DNA of 64,000 nucleotides, taken from assembly GCA_023238725.1 (NCBI GenBank), contig CM041531.1, forward strand, positions 24,964,143 to 25,028,142, in the 5' to 3' direction. Both the position numbers and the translations under genes were made by a program. Below, piece after piece: positions 1-11,600 of the stretch. The notes under the pieces were generated by a model that was not told the origin of the DNA, ran no database searches, and saw only the letters and a list, made by a program, of their open reading frames with translations. Each line of letters opens with the position of its first letter. Position 1 is the stretch's first letter. This stretch comes from Scortum barcoo (taxonomy: Eukaryota; Chordata; Actinopteri; Centrarchiformes; Terapontidae).

Positions 1-122
1 ATTGCTTTTTCCTAATCTGATAGACACGAATGATTGAAATGATTGAAAATCAATTTGAATGCTCTTTAATTAAAGATCTGTTCATATGCTTTAACATGAG
101 TTTGACTTGTTGACCACCTCAG

Positions 123-259
123 AGTGCCCTGGCATCCTCATCCCGGTTCGGGCACTACTATGACGTCTCCAAGACGATGGAGCCCGAAATTCGCCAGGCA
201 GCCAAGTGCCACCGCTTCTACCTTCCCGAACATCCCAACCAGGCATCAACCGCACACAG
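123..259 (+). CDS. elp4: elp4 coding exon (SSSRFGHYYD exon)
   Basis: The acceptor AG is at 121-122, after a short pyrimidine tract. Reading in frame from 123 gives SALASSSRFGHYYDVSK and later CHRFYLPEHPNQ, aligned with the human ELP4 segment around SSSRFGHYYDASK. The donor is CAG|GTAAAA at 260, leaving phase 2; joined to the next exon it codes Ser. A start at 125, using the next AG, is an alternative acceptor. The last 33 nt resemble the intronic repeat units that follow. Confidence 0.9.
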
Positions 260-3200
260 GTAAAACGACAAGACATCATCCACAGAACGCATGGAAACCA
301 ATGAGACACCATCTGCAGAACAGAGGCACACAAACCCGACATCATCCGCAAAACACACTTACACAAATAAGACATCATCCCCAGCGCGCAGGTAAGCAAA
401 CATGGCATTGTTCACAGAATACAGGTAATACCAACAATGTGGACAGTCCAGCATAATTTAAAGAGCACGTACTGTATAAGGCCTGCAGCCGGCATGTGCC
501 GCACAGAAAAAACAAACTTGAGAAAAAGAAACTCTAGATTGAGCTCTTCCCCGTTTCACTTAAAGGCTTTTTCTTGAGATACCCATTTGGAAGAATTTCA
601 TTTCAGGAGCTAGCAACAGTTAATGTGTGACATGTCTCCTTGAAAAATGACAATGAGAAAGATTATCTAAATGGTTTCTCATTATTTTTCTGTCAAACAA
701 TTAATGTTTCGGCTCTAATAAACTGTTTATTGGTTTTGGATAAATAAAAATAAATTGATAAGAGCCATTAAATTGCTAGAATATGGAAAGAAGAATATGG
801 AAAAATATTACAGCAGAAAGCGAAACCATCTGGGGTTTTAATCATATGTAAATAAACTGTCCAGTTTCAAACCATGCTTTTAAAAGTTCATTTTAAAAAC
901 TGTGTCTTTTTTACCCTTTAGGCAGCTGATACAAATCAGCTCCATCCTCTGCTCTGAGTTGCTTGCCATTGGCCTAAGACGTTCAGCCTCTTGGAAAAGT
1001 TGTGTATGTCTATTCAAATAAGGGTCTTGTTTGCTCAGCGTCTGTTTGATTTCTCCTGCGTTGAGTGTACTTAGGGTTCAGAGGTCATGCAGGCTCTTTA
1101 CTCAGAGAGTGCTGCTGAACACACAAGGGCACACGAAGGCACACTCTCACACACTGGGTAAATACTGCAATCTGGAGCACAGAGGATGTGGAGGAGGCTT
1201 TATAGAATCCCGCTTCCTTTATTTCAGCAAATAGAGACTGTTTAACAGACAGCCCATGCAAACACATTAAGTTTTGTGGATATTCTGTTTGAAATATACA
1301 TTTTCACAGCTGCAGGCCATGAGGTGGACAGCAATCGCTCTTATACTAAATATCAGTTCAGAACTTTGTAATGCCACTTAATAGGAAACAAATACAAATA
1401 ACAAGATCTCTTCTCAGTTGACGTTTATAACGTTGTGTGTCAGTGTAGTGAGTACGAGTGACACGGTTGTGCTGTTGTGCCGTTGTGAATGGGTTATAGA
1501 TTCTACAGACATTTTGACAGCAGGAAACTACACCTGCACCGCACCATTGTGCCCCCCAGCCCCGCCCCAATACTGACACACACACATTCACACGCGCACG
1601 CACACATTCAGCACATCACACGCGCACATGTACCACACCAAACTCCGAAGCAGGCTACTCCCCCTTGCACGTGTCCACAGCCCCATGTTGATACCCTAGC
1701 TGTTAAATTGCTCCGTTTCACTTGAAGGCATAATTGGCACAAATTGCTCTCTAGGTGATACAGATCCTGTTGTTTAAGACCAAGCATCCCCCTTCTCTCC
1801 TCCTTTCTTCCCTCGCTGAAAGAGGAACGCTGAGATAAAGAAGCTTCCCCGTGTATGATCCTAATTAGCTGACGCACTAGCCCCTGTAGCTAAGCACCTA
1901 GACCTTTTTGGTACCTGAATGAGGGGTGCTCAGTAGGGGTAGCTAAAACACAATGCTGTCCTACACAATGGCTGCCAACCAGAGGCAACCTCCTGCTCAA
2001 CTGCATGTCAAACCTTCCCAGCCCCCTACCTCAGAGCAGGGGCATGGGCAAAGAGGCCAAGGAGGGTAGGTGTCCCTCTTTCACCAAACCAGCTCTATCA
2101 TTAGCCCCAGCGGGGTCAGGAGGCACCATTGTTGGGCTGAATAACTGAAATAGAGTACATGGATATACTTGGCGCAAGTGTAATCAACACGAGTGTGTAT
2201 TACTGTTCTTTATGCAGGGCTATTGGCGTGTGACCAATCTATGTGTATCAGCTTTTGTAGCCTGCAGGTCAAATTGACAACTGACATAGCTGCCCACTGT
2301 GACTTACTAGAGAGTGGTCATTACAATGGTGGAGCGTTCTTAAGTGGGTGGACCTGTGTAAAAAGATGGGGTTAACATTCCTTTTGGCCATCCTATAGGC
2401 ACATGGCGGTTGCAGCGGTAATCCATCCCTTGACTGTTGCTAAATGTTGCTCCGATGGTACAGTACACCCTTTGTCTGTGGTGCACATCTTACCCCTGAT
2501 TAAACACAAAAATGCTGTTCCCTGTTAATTTTAGATATCAGCCCATTAATTCTCCCCCTCCTCCTCACTTATCAGCTTTGTTGTGTGCACGTTTGTGCAT
2601 ATGCACGTCTTATCCGTCTGTCTATCTGTCTGTCTCTGCACAATCAGATCCTCGGGGAGCTGACAGAGAACCAGTCATGTTGTAATTTAATCAACCAAAT
2701 AAATTAATTGGATCTCTTGATATGGATCATCTGTCTGCTTCAGTGGCTCCAGAAAAGCACAGTCAGGAGGAACATGCTGCAGTCATAGAGGATTAAGCTA
2801 CTGCGGTGATAGACTTGGCCCAGTTTTATCAAAATGGTTTCAATTACAGTTTACACGTCCTGAGTAACCCTTTGGTGTTCTCTTTCTGGTTGTCTTCTCC
2901 ACTCTGTCCACTCTCACCTCTGTCCTGTGCTCTTTTCAGTACCATGCTCGAGTCCTACTCAGCGTTGCTGAAGTCTCTTCAAGAGGTCATACACAAGGAA
3001 GGCTTCGATGTAGCAGCCCCCATGGTGAGAACCAAGAAATTAAAGCTTGGAATATGTTTTCTGCCAATATGAATTCAAATGCTTTTTTGCCACATATTAT
3101 CCACACATTATTTTGAAATGTGTATTTCCACTTATTTTACCATTTCAAGTAAGCCACAGCTATACTGTGTACTGTACATTTGTGGTTAAAATGTGCAACT

Positions 3201-3915
3201 AAGCAGCTCAACAAGACAAATTGTCCACTTCATGCCACAAGTTTGACCCCCCCAGCTTGAATGGAGTGTTAAAATGATTTAAAAATTACAGTTTTGTTTA
3301 TTCATTTGTTTCAGTTTTTAAGTGCACAACAGCCACACACATCAATTCATCACACATATATAAATTCTCATTTCTTGCAATTCCCATGATAAAATCCCAA
3401 AGTTTTTCCTCAGGTCCCCTCAGTGTTTGTGGCTTTGTCTGTGGTTTTAGCTCTGATTGACTTGATTAATTTTCTTCTTTTCTTTTTTTGTACTTTCACT
3501 AAAGGTGGTGCTACTATGTTCAGGTTGCAGATGTCTGCCTGTAGCCTCACTAATTACTATGATCCCAGTCAAAGTGTTATGCATTTAAATTATTTGGTGT
3601 GATATACATTAGAAGAACATTTTTAAAATAAAAATACTAGATACAAGAGCTGCATTTGTGACCTCAAGCTCATCTGTCACATTCCAACCAGCTCTTCTTT
3701 TGAGTCTGTTTACCTCTCTCTCACCTGCTCGGGTTGGCCTCACCTGTGTGTCCCAGCTGTGTGTGTGTTACCTTTGACATACATCTTTTTAATAACCATC
3801 AGTCCTTCACAGAATGCCAGAAACATCCATGGTCCCGTCTGTTTTCTACAGGGCCAAGTGTAATCCTGTTAACACGGTGATGTGCCTGTATATGTATATA
3901 TACATATACAGTAAT

Positions 3916-3954
<39 letters not shown>

Positions 3955-5612
3955 ACACGCCTCATTCACCTATACTCAGTGACCCCTCTGTTCGTCACCT
4001 GGAGCCACCTCTCCCCCCCCCCGTCTCTCACACACAAGATTTACCTCCAGTACCCCCCACCCTCCCACCCCGAGCGCTGTCACTCACACGCCAGATTAAC
4101 TGCTGACATCATTAAAGCAGTGTGGCCGCCTGACATGCTGTTGGCACAGTCCAGGAATGCAGATCGGCACAGAGCGACATGGGCTCTGGCACAAGAATGC
4201 CCAGTATGGGTGATAGTTAGTGTGTGTGAGTCTACATGTTTAATTGTTGTTCTGCCATCGTGGACTGGTAACAAGATGCCAATTTCATATAAAATGTGTC
4301 GTGTAAATAACAGATTAGAACAAGGATTAATCTCCCTGAGCATATTTTTTTAGTCTTTTGAGAGGAGTGGGACATGGGTGGCAGCAGGACTGTGAGACTG
4401 GCTGGTGATTAGGTTGCGGTCCCAGGCTGGCTGTAGGCTATATGGCTGGCCTCTGGTCCTTGGCTGGACTAACTACTGGCACTGTTCCCTGATTTTTCTA
4501 TAGGCTAAACTATAGGAGTTACGTTTGGCCTCTCCTGATGCCACAGCAACAGTCTTGTTACCACAGTTCCCCCCTGCTGGGCTGAAAAAATAGAAATAGA
4601 TTTCTAATTCTGTGGCCTCTAAGACCTGTGTGGGTAAAGCACGCTAAACAAAGAAAGGGCATATTTAATAACAACAAAGGCGAACACACACAGCACTAAT
4701 ACTAAGCATGGTTAGGTATAGAGATGCAGCGTTGATGTTGAATGGCGTAAAGGAGGATGAATGTAGAGACCAGTGTGAGAGTCCTCCTTTGGGAAACTAT
4801 GAGCCAACTGTGAAAAACTCCCAGAAACAATGGGGTTTATTTTTCTTAGATGCCTGTGATTCTGATCCAGATCCAAACGGAGCTTAGGTCATACTGTTGG
4901 GAGAGGAAGCGATGGGGAGCGGGGCGGAGGAGATTTTGGGAGGGTCGAGATAATAGAGGGGGAGGGCTAAAGGAGAGGAGAGGTTGTTAAAAGAAAAAAG
5001 AAAAAAAGAAGTGAGGAGATTTTTAGGCCAGAGCTTTGTTAATCACTCTTGGCTCTCACCTCAGTAATCAAGGCCCATCCTGAAGAAATCCCAAATAAAA
5101 GGCAATTGTACCAAAGGTTAAAAACCTCTCACAGTTTAGACAGGCTCCTCCATTCTCTCAGTTTCAGTGATATATATCCCACCACTGTTTGGCCACTTTT
5201 TCTCCGTCTTCATGAGAGTGGGTTACTGTTGATCTCTTGTGGTCGGGTGGGATGGGGGGGTTTCAAGGGAAGGCACTCCACCCTTACCCAGGCCCCCTTG
5301 GCTGCAGAGCATCGCTGCTGTGCCAAGAATGTGCTGGGGTTTCTGGGTGGCGGCCATATTGGAAGCCTGTCTGACAGGTCCATTGTGCGTGTGTCAGATG
5401 GCCTCTGTGATTGGGCAGTTGTGTCCAGTCACGTTTGGGCACTGTGTTCCGATCGTCTGTGCTGGTGAGCAGACTGTCCAGTCGCTCTCTCCCAGAGTTT
5501 GGGAATACTACCCAAAACAGCACCTTTCCAAAATAACCCAAAAGCAGCAATCTGTTCGTCTTCAAATGCACTGTGAGAACTATGAAAATCGAACTGCATC
5601 ACTGAATTAATT

Positions 5613-5650
<38 letters not shown>

Positions 5651-8600
5651 TTTCTGTAGGAAATTACAAATATGAATGACTTTCTACACATTTTTACTCT
5701 TCATGACCCCCTCTTCTTGCTTGTTCTTTCATACAGACGAAGTCACGTGCAACATCCTGCGAATTGGGCTTCACTCCCTTGGCTCGCTGCTCTGTGGGGC
5801 GACGACCTGTGTTGCCGTGACAACCCCAGAAATAGCCACGCCCTCACTACCTTTCTCTATGGACTGCGTGCTTTGCTAAGGTCATCGCTGTCGGTCGCGG
5901 TGGTTACTGTGCCTTCACATCTCATACAGGTAAGAGGATGTTTAACACGCGAGAACAACAGTACAATACAACTTATCTGATAAGTGGTTACTTACTGACA
6001 CGATATTGACTGATATGACTTTTTATGCTAGTATAAATCAGCTGAGAACAGTTTGCCATTAGTTTCTGAGATAAAAGAATACCACGATATGCAAGCTTTC
6101 TCTGCTTTATTCTCATCTTCACCTCTTTACTTCTGTATTGTGTCCTGCACTGATTACCATAAATTGCCAGCAAAGGGATAAATAACGTACTAAACTTGAA
6201 TTGACTCAGATTTACAGATGACGGACAGTTAGGATTTTTTTGCACAAGGTTGATGTTTGTGTTGTGTACTTGTTCATCAATGGGGTACGAAGTTTGTAGC
6301 CTTTTATGGAGGGGCCTCCTCTTTACCCTGTGGTTCAGTGTCACCCTGGTATTACTCAGGCCTGCGAGGGGCCTCATCCTCCACGCATCACTCCCCCTAC
6401 AGACTCAGTCGAGTGTACACTTCATTCAAAAGGCTGCTAAAATCTATGTTTGTTTGTTTGGGCTCTTAATTACTTGAAGCTGTACACAATGAGTGCATGC
6501 GTCTGTGTATCCATTTTACTCTCTTATAAACATCCCTCCTTGTACTTGTGTGAGTCCCTGGCTGTGTTTTTGAGTGTGTGTGTGTATATATATATGTGTA
6601 TGTGTGCTGCGCATGTGTGTGTTTGGGGGGTATGAGTCCGCGTGCATGCGTCTGTGTACAGTCTGGCCTCTCAGTGTGAAGGTGGAGTCATCTGCTGAGG
6701 CATATGGCAAACCACAGCCCTCCCCCAGACAGTCGCCCATAGAAGCACACTCACAAGAAAAGCCATCTGAGACTTTCTACCAAAATGCTTCATCTCGCCC
6801 GCACTTTAAACACCCCACTTCCTTATAGTCCTCATCCACAGGAGCATGGAAGCTGCATTATCACTGGTCCTTTTTATAGAAAGATATAAGTCAACGCTCA
6901 ACTTTCAGAACAGCTGTGTTGTCTCAACATGCTCTGGCTCCAAGCCTATGTGCTCAGCGCGCAGCGGCATTGGCCTACTCAAAAGTGCTCAGCGCGCAGC
7001 GGCATTGGCCTACTCAAAAAAGGTAGAGTGGCTAACTAGCAGATGTCAGCTGTGGTGGGAGCGGTCCCCCTGTCCCTCTCTGGCCTGGCCTCCAAACCCT
7101 TAATCTGTCCCCTCCCCCTTCTCCACCCTGGGGAGTGAAGTGAATGAGCGGGGGAAGAAGAGGAAAGGGGGGGGGGGTTTGGACTGAATCAGGTGTTGGA
7201 TGACTAAGCCAACATGGAGGTAATGAGAGGCTGTTAAGACGGGCATCTATGAAATGACCTTATGATTAGTTTAGTCTCACTTGATATCATTGTCGTAAGA
7301 AATGATTCCAATTGATCAGCTGAGGTCACCAACTTAATGACAGCGTTGACATGCAAGCAGAGCTTCTTTTTTTTGCAGTGCCTTTGCTCAGACAATTAGC
7401 TTAGTTAACGTTAGTTAAGTGCGGCCCTTGGAAGACCGTCTAGACTAGTAGCAGTGGGCTAGCTGGCCAAGATGGCACTGGACTCTCTATCCATTATTGA
7501 GCAGCTCGGGAAGTTGAGCACCTCACTGAAAGCCTCCTCAGAACGGCCCAGTGCCACAGTCCATCTGAAACATTAATTAGGCTCGTCCTGGCCCCGGTCC
7601 TCCTCAATCATACTATCTCCTGCCACCTTCCCCATTCCCACAAGTAAACACACACAAACACAAGACACTCTTCTTTAAAATGCATCCACGTACACCTCAC
7701 CTGCTGCTCACACTAAGCGGTGTCCTGACCTATGCAGGTATTTAGACTTTGGGTTTGGACTGGTCGAGTAGAAATGTCTAAGAGCTAAAACCTATGTCCA
7801 ACAGTCCAAAACCCAGATTTTAATTTATTATAACATATGATGAAGAAAAGAAGCAAATACTCTCATTTGTACTGTTTAAGTCAGCAAATGTTTGGCATCT
7901 TTGCCTGGTAAAATGACTGCAACGATTAATTGGTAATATTTTATATTTACGAACAGTTTTATTTGTTGTTAAACAACATGTTGTTAAATTAAATTGTGAA
8001 ATGAAATTCCTGGAAAGTACTTACCACTTAGTAATATTACTTATTGGTTAATTGCAAACAGTCCAACAGTAGATTTTTTTTCTCATCTCAGTCTATCTTT
8101 TAGTATTTTTTAATTGTAAAATTGTTTGTATTATTTTAAAGTTTTAAACCAGCGCAAGTAATCATATAATCATCACTGCAGCCACAACTGTCCTTTCAGT
8201 TTGGATGAACTCACATTTCTTTAGAGGAACATTTTCAGCCTTGGATGCAGTGTGAATTTATTTTGTGTCATATATAGACAATACAGTATACAGACTGTCC
8301 CAAGACTTCAGACAGACAGAAAAGTCATCCCTGCCTCCCTCAGAGTGATGTATTGAATTTTTGGTAGATTGCGCGCACATAGAGACACACAAACAAGCAA
8401 GCACAAATACAGCATTGAGTCGAACAGCCAAACAAAACCCTGTTGAGCCAAACAACAGTAATAAATTTGGAGTTCATCAATAACTGGTTTCATGAAGGGA
8501 CTGTGGTTGCATCAAGGTAGGATACTGCAGAGTAAGATGTCATTCAGTGATAGTCAGCTGAGACTTGGGGTATTCAGGGGATTCACACTGATGGAATCTG

Positions 8601-11600
8601 AGCTAACTGAGCCAGCATAGGCAAGTGACTCTTGTTTGAGCCCCTCATCAATTATAAATAAGATTTTTAAAAAGATGCACAGTTGAGGTGAGCCTTTCCC
8701 CAATCACCTATTTAAACTCAGGCTTCGGAGCATGTGCGTGTCTTGCTGACGTCACTGTGCCCTTCTGCTGCTGCACCGAGCACCTCTGCGTGGACACTTT
8801 GGATTCTTCTGACTTTGAAACTTTTGAGTCTTCGCCAAGGAGCCTCATCTTTGTGTTCAAGTAAGCACAGAAGAGTCTCGATGACCTAAACAGACCAGCG
8901 TAGATAAAGTCTTAGCTGACCCTCTCGCTCGCACAGACACCACTGGCCGTACTGTACCATTAGTGTTTTGAATAATCTGTTGTAGCCAAACTCTTACACC
9001 GACTTTAATTGCTGCATTAGAGTGACCTCAGATACCCTCTAAGTGCTGGTGGCTCTGACTGTTGGGATACGCATACTTTAAAAGTAGGACAAAAATGAAA
9101 AGGAAGAAGAAAGAGTGGGGAAAAGACATGAAGGCATGAAAACTGCATTAGGCGGTGGCAGCCAACACAGAGAGGAGGATGTGAATGATTCAAGAGGTGA
9201 AGGGATTAATAATGCAGCACTCCCTCTTTCCCTCCATCCCAGTGTCCCTCTCTCTTTCTCCCTCCCCTCCACTCCCTCTGCCTCCACCCCTTTGTATAGC
9301 GCTCCTTCATTCTTTCGATCTACTGTATTCGCCCATGATTTGTCCTCTTTGTTGTCAAGTCACCAACCTAACCAGTAGGGGGAGCTCTCCTCATCGAGCC
9401 TCCTCCTACTTCCACCCACTATACCCTCTCTTCACATCCCCTGCTGTGTGCCGGTTTGGGAGTGTTCACCGACTACGAGCCTTTTCGCAAAAATTTCACG
9501 AATCAACTTTTCGCGTGCCACTTTTGTAGATGTACGCCCGATGTAAGTTGTGTGTCCATTTGCCTGCCGCGACATCACCTGTGTAACCCCTGTCGGTGCT
9601 CTTTCCCCTCTATACCTCATCACCCTCACCTAAGCAATGGGCAGAAATGCCCTGGCCACGGGAAATGATGACCTAATTTAATTGCAACACTGATGGCCCG
9701 TCAGGAGGCTTTTAATTACCTGCTCATGTTTCTCTCTCTCTCTCTCTCTCTCCCTCTCTCTCTCTCTCCCGCTCTCTCACTCTCTCTGTCCCCTACAGGA
9801 CAGAGCTCTAATGGGCAGCATAACCAGGCTATGTGACAATGCCGTAGCCCTGGAATCATTCAAAGGCTCTGAGAGAGAGACCAACCCACTCTACAAAGAT
9901 TACCATGGTAAGAACACACACACTCGCTTATCTTTCTGTCTCTTTTCCAACAAATACACACACACACACACAGGCAGTGCATTAAGGCTGGGGCTGGGCT
10001 GTGGATGGAGGCAGGGCAGCCCCCTTGCAGGCCAGGCTGTCAGTGCGCGTTAGTGTGCTGCTGCTCAATCAGACGTGCTCCTCAGTAGACAGGCCGGGGG
10101 GGATTCAGCTGCCACGCTGTACCCCCTCTCTCTCCCTCACCCACTCCATCCCTGCCTCCTCCTCCTCCCCACCCCGCCCTCCTCCCCCTCCAGCAGAGCC
10201 TCTCTCCCTCTCCCTCTCGCCTCGCCCTCTCTCCATCCCCAGTCCCATACCCCTGAGGCTCTGGAGCAGAGCAGACCAACACTGGGGAATCGATATTCTC
10301 ACCATCACTCTCTCTTCCCCTCTGCCTCCATCTCTCCATCCCTCGCTCAATGTCTCCATGGCCAGCATGCTCTGCTAATAAATGGAGGGCAAGGCTTTCA
10401 GTAGAGGAAGAGGACACCGGTAAGGGGACGATCGGAGAGACGGAAATGAAAAAAGAGGCGGGAAGTAGGGAGGGAGGGGGAGCAATATAGTTTGCTTCTG
10501 CTCTCCCGGTCCTCACCAACACTTTTCCTTTATGGTTTTACCATTCCCTCTTTCTCCCATTCGCTCCCCTCCTTTCTATCACTCTATCACACTCTTCACG
10601 CATAAAGGTCAGTTTAAGCGAGTGGGGTATTTTTAGCCATGCCTCTCGAAACTCTCCCACTCACTTTTGCGCTTTTCCTCTCGTTTCCCCTCCTCTCGCC
10701 CTCCCTCCCCCTCCTCGGGTTAGACAGCCCTGGTTGTGACAGATGAAGGGAAGAGGAGTAAAAACATTCAGTGGCAGATTTCGATTCATCCAACAGCGTG
10801 TTTTATTTAGATAACACGTTCCATAGTGATCACATTCCTCTGCACCGTAAAGGTGGGCGGCACGTAAACCTATTCAACATATGAGCGTTGTAGTGCATCT
10901 TCTTTTGCAAGTTATTTTATATTACAAAATTGGTCTTTGGAATTTGCTATTAACATTATTTGAATATCTTGTCTGTGAATACATTTGCCCTCTGATTAAC
11001 CAGCCAGAGAGATTCTGGTTGGGTTATGAAATACATTTATGTGCATGATTGTTTTGATGTGTGTTCATGAGTGCAAACGCATCTGGTACGAGTGTGAGGG
11101 TGCGTGCGGATGCGCGTGCGTGCGTGTTTGCGGCAGCAGTTCAGGGCTGCTCAAAGCATGCTGGGAAGCCTGTCACTGCAAATCAGGCAAGGGGAAATCA
11201 CCCAAGTGCACAGAGGAAAGAACCCACCATCCCCCACTTTCTCTGTCTGTCTCCCTTTCTCCATTACTCCCTCGATCTCTTCTTTTCTCTCTCACGCTCA
11301 TTTATACCACCCACTTCTACAGTACATTTCCAGTTTTATGAATATGGAACTTAGCGGTGACAGCTAATGACAAATGAAGAGTAAAAAATACTGCAAAGTT
11401 TCTGTCTATCCTTTGCAGGAATCCTTAGCTCATACATTTGCTTTCTGTCCCTCATGGCTCTAATGTGCCCTTTGACTGGAAAGTTTTCTTTATAGTACAA
11501 CCCTGCTCCAGCCCACAGGGAAAAAAGACAAGCAGCAATGTCTATATAGAAACGTTTCAACAAGTCATCTCTTGAATTGTTTTGCCTTACACTTATACAT

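Larger units (their letters stand above)
3025..5736 (+). other. elp4 intron
   Basis: Intron of 2.7 kb with (TG)n microsatellites near both ends (3918-3953 and 5617-5646) and a purine-rich patch near 4900-5010. No coding exon or RNA gene was recognised. Confidence 0.7.
5930..9798 (+). other. elp4 intron
   Basis: Intron of 3.9 kb. It holds a perfect 35-bp tandem duplication (6950-7019), a TG/TA-rich patch near 6577-6625, a G run near 7167, and a long (CT)n polypyrimidine tract (9730-9786) just before the acceptor. No other gene was recognised. Confidence 0.7.

Noticed and set aside
124..456. 110-residue plus-strand ORF over the first elp4 exon
   Set aside because: It is in a different frame from the ELP4 match and runs through the minisatellite; it is a shadow created by the 33-bp in-phase repeat.
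5737..5929. Alternative splice acceptor as the cause of the elp4 frame shifts
   Set aside because: The next AG (5741-5742) leaves the same frame as the first, and no acceptor choice can explain the second frame change inside the exon.
10082..10522. 146-residue minus-strand ORF
   Set aside because: Made of Gly/Arg/Glu low-complexity from a CT-rich intron stretch; no domain, no homology recognised.
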